In this document: piece after piece, positions 1-8,116 of the stretch
Position numbering within the stretch: position 1 is the first letter of the stretch
How the letters are laid out: the number at the start of each line of letters is the position of its first letter
NCBI GenBank assembly: GCA_945881775.1
Contig: CAMCVE010000020.1
Span: 1 to 34,974 of the forward strand
Origin: Bacteriovorax stolpii
Lineage (GTDB): Bacteria; Bdellovibrionota; UBA2428
Direction: 5' to 3'
Length of the DNA stretch: 34,974 bases
Position numbers and translations under genes: made by a program
Notes under the pieces: generated by a model
Seen by the model: only the letters and a program-made list of their open reading frames with translations
What the model was told of the DNA's origin: nothing
The model's database searches: none

Positions 1-32
1 CCACAACTAAGTTTCCATTTTCAAAAAAGTGA

Positions 33-74
33 AAAGCCCTAAGCGCCTCTCAGACAGAGAGCGCTTAGGGCTTT
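33..74 (-). terminator. Strong hairpin, likely terminator for minus-strand transcription
   Basis: Bases 33-46 and 61-74 form a perfect 14-bp stem. It extends by four pairs (48-51 with 57-60) across a one-base bulge. On the minus strand the stem is followed by TTTTCACTTTTTT; on the plus strand no T-run follows. It would end transcripts coming from the M23 peptidase gene or from a small RNA in between. Confidence 0.6.
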
Positions 75-248
75 GTGCTTTCGGATTTAAAAAAAGGGGT
101 GCCGTGCTCCTTGGGGGGAAGGAGCACGGCGGGGGGAGGGGGGAGGGACAAAACGCAGTGGGGGGACACTGCGAAGGGACACATCTAGGGGCTGCCTCAC
201 CTCGGGTGGAGGGGGAAGGGAGGGGGGGAGGGTTACACCCGGGGTGAG
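33..248 (-). ncRNA. Candidate structured small RNA or 3' UTR with C-rich loops
   Basis: Four hairpins follow one another: 33-46/61-74 (14 bp perfect), 101-112/119-130 (12 bp perfect, loop of six identical bases), 154-160/167-173 (7 bp perfect, six-base loop) and 196-208/236-248 (13 bp, one wobble or mismatch, 27-base loop). Read on the minus strand, nearly all loops and linkers are C runs. A T7 tract follows the 101-130 stem after a short gap and another T-rich tract follows the 33-74 stem. This resembles small RNAs that pair through C-rich loops with ribosome binding sites. The opposite strand is not excluded: the odd pair in the fourth stem (T202/G242) is a wobble in a plus-strand RNA but an A-C mismatch in a minus-strand RNA. 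No promoter was identified, so this could also be the 3' UTR of the M23 gene. Confidence 0.35.
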
Positions 249-455
249 ACAGTTTCTCGCTTCAACTCAACTTCAACTTCAATTTATCCAGCTTCAATTT
301 CAGCTCAGCTTCTGATTGGGGTAGTTGCAGGGGCTGTGCCAGGCTTCTTGGGGCTCAGCAGCGCTCAAAAGCAGCGTTTGAGGCTTCAAGATGACTGCGG
401 ACCAAAGAGGCGAAACGCTGTCAAAAGTATTGACGCTAGCGGGTAAGTACCCGGC

Positions 456-1526
456 TTAGAAGACTTCTTCGAGGATAAAGGGGCGTGGGTTCACGGGCTT
501 GCCGTTGAGGACCACCTCGTAGTGGCAATGAGGCGCCGTAGAGCGGCCCGTGTTGCCAATCTCGGAGATCTTATCTCCACGCCGCACGCGTTTGCCGACA
601 TTCACCATGAGTTTCGAATTGTGCCCGTAGCGGGTCACGATTCCAAAACCGTGGTCGATCTGAACGACATTTCCGTATCCCCCGCGAGGGCCCGCATAAC
701 TCACGACGCCATCGGCTGTCGCATAGACCGGGGTGCCCGTGAAGTTGGCGATGTCGATCCCTGCGTGAAAAGTTTTAGCTCCGGAGAACGGATTCACCCG
801 GTAACCGAATTCTGAACTGAACCATCCCCGAGCTGGCAAGATGCTCGGAGTGGCCCGGAGGCGAACGACGTTGTCTTGCATGTGCTCCTGAAGATCGGCG
901 AAGCCTTGTTCCTCGATGAGGGTGCTTTGGATCAGGTCCTCGGTGTTGCGAGAAATCAATTCAAGCGAGCCCAAAATGTTATCTGCAAAAACTTGTGCCG
1001 CTTGGGCGTCGGTCTGCGGACTTGTGAGCGAGCGCTGGTACTCGAGTTGGTCGTGCTTGTTGTCAGCTTGAAGAATGCGTTCCTCTTCAGCCTGCGGTAT
1101 TGGGGCTGAGGAATTGGGGTCGTCGATGCCGCCAGATTCTTCTTCTTGGATGTTGGTGGGCGTTACGGCCGGTGCTCCTGCGGGAGCCTCGAGAAGTTTT
1201 GAAGTGCCAGGCTGATCGAGGTTCGAAATCACGCGCAGTTTTTGGGCGAAGGATTTCAGGCGCGACACGCTCTGGTCGAGGGTGTCGAGTTTGGTCTTCG
1301 CCTCCTCCACATCGATGCGAAGTACGTGGTTTTCGAGTTTGAGTTTTTTGTTCTCGGCGACCTGGCTGAGCAGGTGGATGTAGTCGAAGAAAACAAAAAA
1401 CCCGAGCACAATAAGCACCACGGAAAGCACCGACAAAAGCCTGAGATAGGCCGTCGGAATGCTGATCTTGCGGACACGGTCACTCTTCTCGGGAATCACC
1501 ATGAAGGTGAAAAAGCGGTCTGACAT
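456..1526 (-). CDS. Membrane-anchored M23 (LytM) peptidase with coiled coil
   Basis: M23 metallopeptidases cleave peptidoglycan cross-bridges, or activate amidases when catalytically dead. The 356-residue protein starts with a short cytoplasmic stretch, one membrane segment at about 28-48, a coiled-coil-like charged region at about 55-100, an acidic/proline-rich linker, and a C-terminal LytM domain at about 235-345. All zinc and catalytic residues are visible: HAGID (H254, D258), H302 in RYGHNS, and HCH at 333-335, so an active enzyme is expected, acting in the periplasm. The membrane-coil-LytM layout resembles the MepM/NlpD-type division and morphogenesis peptidases. The ATG at 1526 has only a weak ribosome site. 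A TACAAT hexamer lies just upstream (1536-1541, minus), so the transcript may have a very short leader. The gene is transcribed alone, divergent from the secreted protein at 1642. Confidence 0.93.
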   Translation of the reverse strand: MSDRFFTFMVIPEKSDRVRKISIPTAYLRLLSVLSVVLIVLGFFVFFDYIHLLSQVAENKKLKLENHVLRIDVEEAKTKLDTLDQSVSRLKSFAQKLRVISNLDQPGTSKLLEAPAGAPAVTPTNIQEEESGGIDDPNSSAPIPQAEEERILQADNKHDQLEYQRSLTSPQTDAQAAQVFADNILGSLELISRNTEDLIQSTLIEEQGFADLQEHMQDNVVRLRATPSILPARGWFSSEFGYRVNPFSGAKTFHAGIDIANFTGTPVYATADGVVSYAGPRGGYGNVVQIDHGFGIVTRYGHNSKLMVNVGKRVRRGDKISEIGNTGRSTAPHCHYEVVLNGKPVNPRPFILEEVF

Positions 1527-1641
1527 TCAGATCATTGTAGACGAGGCTTGGGGGGAAAGGAATTTTGCTGCGCGTTGAAATGCGAGGCTGGCTCGCCTTG
1601 TCGGCACGCCCGGAATCCGCTTGTTTGGTGGGATGCGCCTG

Positions 1642-2157
1642 ATGAAAAATTTCCCGACATTTTTGCTCGTTCTTGCGACCTGCGGCGCCTCCTTGAGCCA
1701 GGCTTCACTGCCGGAGATCGCTTCACGCTCCATTATGGACTCTTGTGAGTTCCTGTACCGCGTTGAGAGCGATGTGCGCCTCCAGCTTCCCTCAGGCCTG
1801 ATGGAGATCTACGATCCTGAGAGTCTTGTTTGGGATGTTTACTTCACGAACGCTTGGAAGCGCGAGCCTGCGCGCTCAGAGCTTCTGGAGTGGATCCCCG
1901 ACGCCCAAGGTCTTGTTGAGACGAGCTTCGAGTCCATGAGCAATGCCAAGGGCTATCTCTATCGGCAGATCTTCTTTCGCGTCTTGGTGAAAGGCGTCGA
2001 CGGCGCTAAGGTTCCGCTGACTCCCCTCTTCGAAGCCGACATTGGTCGCCGTTTTGGCGAAGCCTGTTACAGTGGCCGCGCCGGTAGAGCGCCTTTTGTG
2101 AATCGCGAAGTCAGTGTCCTGCCCGACGAGGCTTCGTCGAACGCCAGTGCGTATTAA
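1642..2157 (+). CDS. Small secreted protein of unknown function
   Basis: I do not recognise a family. The 171-residue product begins MKNFPTFLLVLATCGASLSQA, a good Sec signal peptide with cleavage expected after QA, so it is probably periplasmic or exported. The mature part is mixed alpha/beta with many aromatic residues (DVYFTNAW, YLYRQIFFRVLV) and two cysteines (in DSCEFLYR and GEACYSG) that could form a disulfide. I chose ATG 1642 because GGTGGG at 1627-1632 sits 9 bases upstream. The earlier ATG at 1633 abuts that motif, and an upstream TTG at 1621 would add residues ahead of the signal peptide. It is followed by sucC after 67 bases and may have its own promoter in the divergent region with the M23 gene. 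Confidence 0.75.
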   Translation: MKNFPTFLLVLATCGASLSQASLPEIASRSIMDSCEFLYRVESDVRLQLPSGLMEIYDPESLVWDVYFTNAWKREPARSELLEWIPDAQGLVETSFESMSNAKGYLYRQIFFRVLVKGVDGAKVPLTPLFEADIGRRFGEACYSGRAGRAPFVNREVSVLPDEASSNASAY

Positions 2158-2224
2158 CGCAAAGCTTCACGCGCCCAAGTCCCGTTTGCATCACGAGGGG
2201 GGCGTGCTAGTTTCCTGGGCCTAG

Positions 2225-3430
2225 ATGAAGATTCACGAATACCAAGCGAAAGAACTTTTCCGCAACGCCGGTGTGGCTGTCCCTCGGGGCATCCCCTGTT
2301 TCTCCGTCAAAGAGGCCGTCGAGGCGGCAGGCACTTTGGCTGCGCAAGGCGTAAAGGCCTTCGTTGTGAAGGCGCAGATTCATGCGGGTGGACGCGGCAA
2401 AGGCGGCGGCGTAAAAATCGCCAAAACTCGCGAAGATGTGGAGCCCCTCGCCAAGCAAATTTTTGGAATGACTCTCGTCACGCATCAAACGGGTCCCGAG
2501 GGCAAACTTGTCAAGCGCCTCTTTATCGAAGAAGCGACGCCCCCTAAGCGCGAAATGTATCTCTCTCTGATTCTCGACCGTGATCGCGGTTGCGTCTCAG
2601 TGCTTGCGTCGAGCGAAGGCGGCATGGAAATCGAAGAGCTCGCTCACACGAACCCTGAGAAAATTCTCACTTTGCCGGTCGATCCCTCCACCGGATGGCA
2701 GGCTTACCACTCGCGCAAGCTCACGAGTTTCCTGGGTCTCTCTCTGGATCCCAAGTCGCCCGGTAATCTCGCCGGTCAGCTGCACACCTTCATGGACAAG
2801 CTCTACGCCATGTTCGTTGCCAAGGACTGCTCAATTCTCGAGATCAATCCACTGGCGATCATCGGCGAAGGCGAATCCTCGAAGATCATCGCTCTCGACG
2901 GCAAGATCAACTTCGACGACAACGCCCTCAAGCGCCATCCCGATGTGGCCTCGATGCTCGATCCCGACGAAGAAGACGCGGCCGAGCTCGAAGCTGCCAA
3001 GTGGGATCTCAATTTCATTTCTCTCTACGGAAATATCGGCTGCATGGTCAACGGAGCGGGCCTTGCGATGGCGACCATGGACATCATCAAACACTACGGC
3101 GGCGACCCCGCAAACTTCCTCGACGTCGGCGGCGGTGCCACGGCCGAGAAAGTGCGCGAAGCTTTTAAGATCATCACCAAAGACAAAAAGGTGAAGGCGA
3201 TTTTCGTGAACATCTTCGGTGGCATTATGAAGTGCGACACGATCGCAGAAGGCGTCATCGCTGCAACCAAAGAAGTGGGACTCAAGGTTCCTCTTGTCGT
3301 GCGTCTCGAAGGGACGAATGTCGCCAAAGGCCGCGAAATGCTCGAGAAGAGCGGACTCGCGATTATTTCAGCAAGCTCGATGTCTGACGGTGCACAAAAA
3401 GCCGTCAAAGCCATGAAAGAAGGACTTTAA
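2225..3430 (+). CDS. sucC: Succinyl-CoA synthetase beta subunit (ADP-forming type)
   Basis: Succinyl-CoA synthetase interconverts succinyl-CoA and succinate with substrate-level formation of ATP or GTP in the TCA cycle. The beta subunit carries the nucleotide-binding ATP-grasp domain. The 401-residue protein starts [12 protein letters not shown], the typical family start, has the ATP-grasp glycine loop [12 protein letters not shown] (about residues 54-65), the metal-binding ILEINPLA region, and the C-terminal CoA-ligase domain with [21 protein letters not shown] and [11 protein letters not shown]. The E. coli protein has 388 residues, so this is full length. The stop is followed by sucD after 3 bases, a two-gene operon giving a stoichiometric complex. 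Confidence 0.98.
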   Translation: MKIHEYQAKELFRNAGVAVPRGIPCFSVKEAVEAAGTLAAQGVKAFVVKAQIHAGGRGKGGGVKIAKTREDVEPLAKQIFGMTLVTHQTGPEGKLVKRLFIEEATPPKREMYLSLILDRDRGCVSVLASSEGGMEIEELAHTNPEKILTLPVDPSTGWQAYHSRKLTSFLGLSLDPKSPGNLAGQLHTFMDKLYAMFVAKDCSILEINPLAIIGEGESSKIIALDGKINFDDNALKRHPDVASMLDPDEEDAAELEAAKWDLNFISLYGNIGCMVNGAGLAMATMDIIKHYGGDPANFLDVGGGATAEKVREAFKIITKDKKVKAIFVNIFGGIMKCDTIAEGVIAATKEVGLKVPLVVRLEGTNVAKGREMLEKSGLAIISASSMSDGAQKAVKAMKEGL

Positions 3431-3433
3431 GTC

Positions 3434-4351
3434 ATGTCGGTTCTGCTCAACAAAGACTCTCGTATCATTGTTCAAGGCATTACAGGCAAGACCGGTCTCT
3501 TCCATGCCATGGGATGTCGTGACTACGGCTCCAAGGTCGTGGGCGGCGTCACTCCTGGACGCGGTGGCCAAACAGTCGAAGGCTTTCCCGTTTGGGATTC
3601 GGTGACTGATGCCGTTAAGAAAGAGAACGCCAATGTCTCGATGATTTTTGTGCCGCCGTTCGGAGCCGCTGATTCGATTCTCGAATCGATCGACGCGGGC
3701 GTTGAGCTGATTGTCTGTATCACCGAAGGCATTCCAGTGCTGGACATGCTCAAGGTCAAAGAGTTCCTCAACAAGACCAACCATCGCCGTAAGACTGCGG
3801 GCCAAAACATGATTCGACTTATTGGACCCAACTGTCCGGGTATCATCACTCCTGGCCAGGCCAAAGTCGGCATCATGCCCGGCTACATCCACAAAGTGGG
3901 CTCGGTAGGTATCGTTTCTCGCTCGGGCACTCTCACTTACGAAGCGGTCCACCAAACTTCCGAGCTCGGCATGGGACAAAGTACTTGCATCGGTATCGGT
4001 GGAGACCCTGTGAAGGGCATGGAGTTTATCGACTGTCTCGAACTTTTCAACAACGACGCCGGCACCGAATCGATCGTCATGATCGGAGAGATCGGCGGCA
4101 CCGCAGAAGAAGACGCAGCTGCCTGGGTCAAGAAGAACTGCAAAAAACCCGTCGTCGGCTTTATCGCCGGACGCACGGCTCCTCCGGGACGTCGCATGGG
4201 CCACGCCGGTGCGATCATCAGCGGCGGTAGCGGCACAGCCGATTCCAAGATGGCGGCCATGACGGCTGCTGGGATTCGCGTCGCTCCCTCTCCTGCCGAA
4301 ATGGGCTCCACGCTGAAGGCGCTGCTCGCTGAGCGCGGCGGCCGAGCTTAG
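3434..4351 (+). CDS. sucD: Succinyl-CoA synthetase alpha subunit
   Basis: The alpha subunit binds CoA and carries the histidine that is phosphorylated during catalysis. The 305-residue protein has an N-terminal Rossmann CoA-binding domain (VQGITGKTG near 13-21, GGVTPGRGG at 37-45) and a C-terminal ligase domain with [19 protein letters not shown] and the active-site loop [12 protein letters not shown], placing the phosphohistidine at H257. The length matches the family (about 290-310). It follows sucC by 3 bases, so the two are transcribed together. A small GC-rich hairpin (4360-4373) lies just after the stop but lacks a T-run, so I do not call a terminator. Confidence 0.98.
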   Translation: MSVLLNKDSRIIVQGITGKTGLFHAMGCRDYGSKVVGGVTPGRGGQTVEGFPVWDSVTDAVKKENANVSMIFVPPFGAADSILESIDAGVELIVCITEGIPVLDMLKVKEFLNKTNHRRKTAGQNMIRLIGPNCPGIITPGQAKVGIMPGYIHKVGSVGIVSRSGTLTYEAVHQTSELGMGQSTCIGIGGDPVKGMEFIDCLELFNNDAGTESIVMIGEIGGTAEEDAAAWVKKNCKKPVVGFIAGRTAPPGRRMGHAGAIISGGSGTADSKMAAMTAAGIRVAPSPAEMGSTLKALLAERGGRA

Positions 4352-4378
4352 GACACGAGCTCCCCTGGGGGAGTCTTC

Positions 4379-4492
4379 ATGTCGATCGAAGTTGTTCTCG
4401 ATGGAAAACCCAGCGATGTGCGTCCGCATCCACACATTGGTCTGAGTACGTTCACGTATCTCTTCGAGGGTGGAGCGTGTCGTTGTCGGTGA
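4379..4492 (+). pseudogene. Remnant of a pirin-family gene
   Basis: An ATG at 4379 opens a frame of 37 codons ending at TGA 4490-4492. Its middle reads VRPHPHIGLSTFTYLFEG, which closely matches the metal-binding N-terminal cupin motif of bacterial pirins, where the HPH histidines are ligands. Intact pirins are about 230-300 residues and have roughly 50 residues before this motif and the whole second cupin after it. Here only about 13 residues precede it, and the frame stops soon after. The fragment is therefore a deletion remnant, not a functional pirin. The identity rests on this one motif. Confidence 0.6.
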
Positions 4493-4826
4493 ATTCTATA
4501 AACACGTTTCAAAAGTGCGCGCCTCGTCTCCTGATATATCTGAACTTCGAAAAGAAGATGCTCAGTACTCAATAAACTGAGTTCCAGTCGCTTTTCGTCC
4601 CGAAGATGGTGCGGCTGAGCTCGCGGGAGGCGCACGTCGTTCGAGCACTTTCCTCGTTAAGACGAGTGCGGGTGGTCTCCTTCGAGCGGTTGCATGGAAC
4701 AATCCCGGCGAGAATCCTTACACTGACTGCGCTGTCGTCATGGACAGCGAAGAGCAAGTCGTCGAATACAAGCGCACTCAAGGGTTTGACCGCGCTTCGA
4801 CCGAGCGTCCTTACTTCGTCTACTAG
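4446..4826 (+). pseudogene. Interrupted reading frame, unknown family
   Basis: One plus-strand frame is open from 4446 to 4826 except for a single in-frame TGA at 4578-4580: 44 codons before it and 81 after. It has no ATG until 4740. The downstream part contains protein-like sequence such as AWNNPGENPYTDCAVVMDSE and ends RPYFVY. It overlaps the end of the pirin fragment in a different frame. I do not recognise the family. Together with the pirin remnant it fills the whole 485-base space between sucD and the next gene, which therefore looks like decaying sequence. An intact but unrecognised short gene starting at 4740 cannot be excluded. Confidence 0.35.
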
Positions 4827-4836
4827 CGTGCAAGAA

Positions 4837-5142
4837 CTAGTCGTTGAATTCTGCGATCCAGTTGTCGATGCGCTCGATTTCGAGCTTGCGCGTGAGTAGA
4901 GCGGCGGCAGAGATACTTCCCGTCGTGGGTTCGTCTTCACCAATGTCCATTTCCGCAGACGCCGCGACATTCACTTTATTGGGTGCTCGCTCGATGAGTT
5001 CAATGGCTTCATTCGGGTCGAGACCTTTGAGGTCATCCATTGTGATCGGGGCGGGCTCGGCATTGCGGCCGCGGGCGGCTTGAGCGTTGGGTGCTGCGAG
5101 CGTGACAAGTGAGGCGAGGGATAAGATCTGAATAAGACGCAT
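4837..5142 (-). CDS. Small secreted protein of unknown function
   Basis: A 101-residue product with a clear Sec signal peptide, MRLIQILSLASLVTLAAPNA followed by QA, and a short acidic mature part (about 80 residues) without cysteines. I recognise no family. The mature chain has LDPNEAIELIERAP, likely a short helix, and an acidic patch EMDIGEDEPTT. The start at 5142 is preferred over the longer frame to 5181 because GGAG lies six bases upstream and the signal peptide begins exactly there. It faces away from ndk; the 208 bases between their starts must hold both promoters. Confidence 0.7.
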   Translation of the reverse strand: MRLIQILSLASLVTLAAPNAQAARGRNAEPAPITMDDLKGLDPNEAIELIERAPNKVNVAASAEMDIGEDEPTTGSISAAALLTRKLEIERIDNWIAEFND

Positions 5143-5350
5143 GAATTTCTCCAAATCTGGGAGCCTCTGTAAGGAAAACAACGCAAAGCGTCAATATCAA
5201 GGTTTCTGGGCTCGTGGGGTCGCGTCGTCAGAAGGCCGGCGCTGAGGCCCTCTCGCTTGAGCGCCGCGCCCTTTCGGACTAACACTCCCTGTAGAAATCA
5301 ACAGTTTGTACGAAGGGCGCCCAGGCGTTCTCTCGAGGAGGATCTCAATC

Positions 5351-5785
5351 ATGGCTATCGAAAAAACTTTTTCTATCATCAAACCCGACGCTGTTGAGCG
5401 TAACAAGATCGGTGCGATCATCGAGCGCTTCGAAAAAAACGGCCTGCACATCTGCGCCGCAAAACTTGTTCACATGACCAAAGCCAAGGCTGAAGGTTTC
5501 TACGCTGAGCACAGCGCGCGTCCCTTCTTCGGAGAGCTTGTCTCCTTCATGACTCGTTCGCCTGTCATGCTTCTTTGTCTCGAAGGTGAAAATGCCGTCG
5601 CCAAGAACCGCGAAGTCATGGGCGCCACCAACCCCGCAAACGCAGCTCCCGGAACCATTCGCAAAGATTTCGCCCTCTCCATCGGCGAAAATTCCGTGCA
5701 CGGCAGCGACTCGCCTGAGTCTGCAGCTCGCGAACTTTCCTACTTCTTCGAGCCCAGCGAGCTCGTGAACTCGAAAAAGAAATAA
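5351..5785 (+). CDS. ndk: Nucleoside diphosphate kinase
   Basis: Transfers the gamma phosphate of ATP to NDPs through a phosphohistidine, balancing NTP and dNTP pools. The 144-residue protein matches the usual length (about 140). It starts [18 protein letters not shown], carries the family substrate and hexamer contacts, and has the active-site signature NSVHGSDS, with catalytic H117. The start at 5351 is set by a strong GAGGAGG ribosome site about 10 bases upstream; a longer frame to 5306 adds nonconserved residues. A possible but weak sigma-70-like pair (TTGAGC 5257-5262, 17-base spacer, TAACAC) lies upstream. mdh follows after 13 bases, so the two are probably co-transcribed. Confidence 0.98.
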   Translation: MAIEKTFSIIKPDAVERNKIGAIIERFEKNGLHICAAKLVHMTKAKAEGFYAEHSARPFFGELVSFMTRSPVMLLCLEGENAVAKNREVMGATNPANAAPGTIRKDFALSIGENSVHGSDSPESAARELSYFFEPSELVNSKKK

Positions 5786-5798
5786 GGAAAAAATCGAG

Positions 5799-6785
5799 AT
5801 GACTCAAAAACGCGTTCGCGTCGCCGTAACGGGCGCAGCTGGTCAAATCGGTTACGCTCTTCTTTTCCGCATCGCCTCGGGTCAGGTTTTTGGTCCCGAC
5901 ACTCTCGTGGACCTGAACCTTCTTGAGCTCGAAGCCGCTCTTCCTGCCCTGGGTGGCGTGAAGCTCGAGCTCGACGATTGCGCTTTCCCTACGCTGGCAA
6001 GCGTGACCTGCACGTCCTCTGCTGACGTCGCCTTCAAGGATGTCGACTGGGCTCTCTTGGTGGGATCTGTGCCTCGTAAAGCAGGCATGGAGCGCGCCGA
6101 TCTCTTGAAGATCAACGGTGGCATCTTCATCGGCCAAGGCCAAGCGCTCGACAAATTTGCCAAGAAGACCTGCAAAGTTCTCGTCGTAGGCAACCCCTGC
6201 AACACCAATTGCTGGATCGCCAAGGAAACCGCTAAGAGCCTCGATCCCCGCAACTTCTTTGCGATGACGATGCTCGACCAAAATCGCGCCGTCGCTCAAG
6301 TCGCCCAGAAAGCTGGCGTGCCCGTTTCCGAAGTCACCGATCTCGCGATCTGGGGCAACCACTCTCCCACGATGTACCCCCAGTTCTCCCAAGCCAAAAT
6401 CGGCGGCAAGAAACTCATGGACGTCATCACCGACAAAGAGTGGCTTAAGGGCGCGTTCCTAACGACCGTTCAGCAGCGCGGCGCTGAGATCATCAAGGCG
6501 CGAGGCTTGTCTTCTGCGGCCTCTGCAGCGAATGCGGCGATCGACACTGTGAAGCGCATCGAGAACGTCACGGACACCAAGACCATCTATTCGGTCGCGG
6601 TTGTCTCCGATGGCTCGTACGGAACCCCAAAAGGTCTCGTCTTCAGCTATCCGATCCGCAACAACGGCAAAACTTGGGAAATCGTTCAGGGCGTTGAGCT
6701 TGGCGACTTCTGCAAGGAAAAGATCAAAGCCACGACCGACGAGCTCCTTGGCGAGCGCGAAGCCGTGCAAGGGCTTCTCAGTTAA
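5799..6785 (+). CDS. mdh: Malate dehydrogenase (NAD-dependent, group 2)
   Basis: Oxidises malate to oxaloacetate with NAD+ in the TCA cycle. The 328-residue protein has the Rossmann dinucleotide loop GAAGQIG at 12-18, substrate-binding arginines in [13 protein letters not shown] (R93, R99), the GNPCNTN segment, and the catalytic pair with the histidine in WGNHSP (H188) and an aspartate near D160. The sequence style ([20 protein letters not shown]) is that of the longer cytosolic-type MDH found in Thermus, mycobacteria and many other bacteria rather than the E. coli type. AAGGAAAA precedes the ATG. It is the last gene of the ndk-mdh unit and is closed by the terminator at 6814. Confidence 0.97.
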   Translation: MTQKRVRVAVTGAAGQIGYALLFRIASGQVFGPDTLVDLNLLELEAALPALGGVKLELDDCAFPTLASVTCTSSADVAFKDVDWALLVGSVPRKAGMERADLLKINGGIFIGQGQALDKFAKKTCKVLVVGNPCNTNCWIAKETAKSLDPRNFFAMTMLDQNRAVAQVAQKAGVPVSEVTDLAIWGNHSPTMYPQFSQAKIGGKKLMDVITDKEWLKGAFLTTVQQRGAEIIKARGLSSAASAANAAIDTVKRIENVTDTKTIYSVAVVSDGSYGTPKGLVFSYPIRNNGKTWEIVQGVELGDFCKEKIKATTDELLGEREAVQGLLS

Positions 6786-6813
6786 GGTCCTGTTCAATAT
6801 TTGTCGAAGAGGG

Positions 6814-6850
6814 GCGCCCCGGATTTCGAATCCGGGGCGCTCTGTTTATT
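6814..6850 (+). terminator. Rho-independent terminator of ndk-mdh
   Basis: A perfect 12-bp stem (6814-6825 with 6829-6840) with a 3-base loop is followed by TCTGTTTATT. It sits between the convergent mdh and pyruvyl-transferase genes and marks the boundary between core metabolism and the polysaccharide locus. The minus-strand side has no comparable T-run. Confidence 0.9.
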
Positions 6851-8016
6851 TAAGGGTTCTTGTCGCTAACTAATTTCAAAAGCGAACCTAGGTAATTTTG
6901 CGAAGATTGGACTTGGAGTTCAAGGATGCGTTTTGCTTGTGAATAATCAATTCCTACCCATTTTCGGAAATGTTCTGGAGTCTGATTCTGCAAGGCAGGA
7001 TTGTAGATTCTGTCTTCAAGGCCTAGGGAATTCAAAAGAGCTCCAACTTTTTCCATCTTGTGCGATCGAGGGACCGCCATAAAAGGCTTTTCAAATTTTG
7101 TGGAAAAAATAATTCCATGAAACAGGTCAGAGACGACAAAGGACGCATGGTAAATATACGTGATCCATTCTTGGGGTCCCAGGTTGTTTGCGATCACGTT
7201 TGCGAAAGCGTGTTCAGGAGAAACAGAAATGATCTGAAGATTTCTTTCTTTCGCGATTCGAACAATCAATGCCTCGATCTTCTGCGGGAGCACTGAATTC
7301 TCAAGAGTCACAAACAAATAATTGCCACAAGGAGAAGCTCCGAGCATATGATCCCAGCTGATCAAGTAGGTTGGATCTAAGGTCAGCTCGGATGAGATCC
7401 CACATTCCTCCCCTAAAAGAATCTGAGTATTCTGGTCGCGTACGCCCACATTGGTAAAACTGCTCAAAAATTGTTTGACCTTTGACGCTTGTGCGCCAAA
7501 AGTCTTAACGGAGCCCGAACTTGCAGCGTAACTTGCCTTGAACGTGTAGCGAGTATCGACCCAGTCCAAATAGAATGCGGAACTAAATCCTCGAAACGAC
7601 GTGCTGTAGTCCCAAATCTGATCGCTTCCACAGATGACCATTTTGTATTTGCCCGAGACTTCTTTGAGTTCTGATTCCGAAAAGAATGTTTTGGCCGACG
7701 AGGCTCGCTGCTGCGAGATGAAATGAGTCGTCTTGAGGTATCGTGTTACCCAAGCAAGATAGTCGGGACCAAAGTAAGCACCATTTTTCGATAAGAGTTG
7801 TTTGAGCTTGTGTCGTATCTTAGCGGTCTTCCGATTGTGTCCTGGAAACCAGGTGTAGTGCGCCATAGCGGGTAGTGGTTTGTAGTCAATTACCTCGGCG
7901 GACACACCCCTATCATTCAAGACCTTCCAGAGAGCATACGCTTGGAGGACCGCGCCATTGTTAACGGCAACATGGTAGGTCAAAATGCCTACAGATGGGT
8001 CGGTGGCTTCATTCAT
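6850..8016 (-). CDS. Polysaccharide pyruvyl transferase family protein
   Basis: Enzymes of this family (CsaB/PssM-like) add pyruvate ketals from phosphoenolpyruvate to sugars of surface polysaccharides. The 388-residue protein has the N-terminal NNGAVLQAYAL motif (19-29) and the family hallmark VICGSDQIWD (127-136), then a C-terminal GT-B-like half with SFVVSDLFHGIIFSTKFEKP, typical of these proteins. It has no signal peptide or membrane segment, so it acts in the cytoplasm on nucleotide- or lipid-linked sugars. Its stop lies next to the mdh terminator. It diverges from the glycosyltransferase at 8117, and a TATAAT-like box (8024-8029) sits very close to its ATG. The bases are clearly more A/T-rich than in mdh next door. 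The exact acceptor is unknown. Confidence 0.88.
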   Translation of the reverse strand: MNEATDPSVGILTYHVAVNNGAVLQAYALWKVLNDRGVSAEVIDYKPLPAMAHYTWFPGHNRKTAKIRHKLKQLLSKNGAYFGPDYLAWVTRYLKTTHFISQQRASSAKTFFSESELKEVSGKYKMVICGSDQIWDYSTSFRGFSSAFYLDWVDTRYTFKASYAASSGSVKTFGAQASKVKQFLSSFTNVGVRDQNTQILLGEECGISSELTLDPTYLISWDHMLGASPCGNYLFVTLENSVLPQKIEALIVRIAKERNLQIISVSPEHAFANVIANNLGPQEWITYIYHASFVVSDLFHGIIFSTKFEKPFMAVPRSHKMEKVGALLNSLGLEDRIYNPALQNQTPEHFRKWVGIDYSQAKRILELQVQSSQNYLGSLLKLVSDKNP

Positions 8017-8116
8017 GAGTTGGATTATAATTTAACACGACTCCCAACAACTTTCATGGGGGTCCGTAGGTTGATTGTTCTAACGATTCCAGGATCTGTT
8101 TCGGCCGTAAAGTCTG

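Larger units (their letters stand above)
1..455. other. Gene-free left flank with structured G/C-rich DNA
   Basis: I see no credible protein gene here. The one open plus-strand frame (29-247) runs straight through hairpins and G-tracts and encodes low-complexity Gly/Arg sequence. What the region holds is a strong hairpin at 33-74, three further hairpins between 101 and 248 with G/C-homopolymer loops, and a patch of repeated CTTCAA hexamers at 260-297. On the minus strand a short open stretch ending near 262 would encode alternating Lys-Leu residues, so the hexamers could be a leftover of coding sequence. The region lies downstream of the minus-strand M23 peptidase gene. Confidence 0.7.

Noticed and set aside
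29-247. 72-codon plus-strand frame at the left edge
   Set aside because: It runs through hairpin stems and G-runs, giving low-complexity Gly/Arg text; no ribosome site or protein-like pattern.
4360-4373. Terminator after sucD
   Set aside because: The stem is only five pairs and no T-run follows.
3368-4435. 355-codon minus-strand frame opposite sucD
   Set aside because: Antisense shadow of a well-supported gene; His/Arg/Asp-rich composition is typical of such shadows in G/C-rich codons.
4578-4580. In-frame TGA read as selenocysteine
   Set aside because: No start codon for the long frame, no selenoprotein family likeness, and the neighbouring pirin fragment shows the region is decaying.
5616-6392. 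258-codon minus-strand frame opposite ndk/mdh
   Set aside because: Spans two convincing plus-strand genes and has shadow-like composition.
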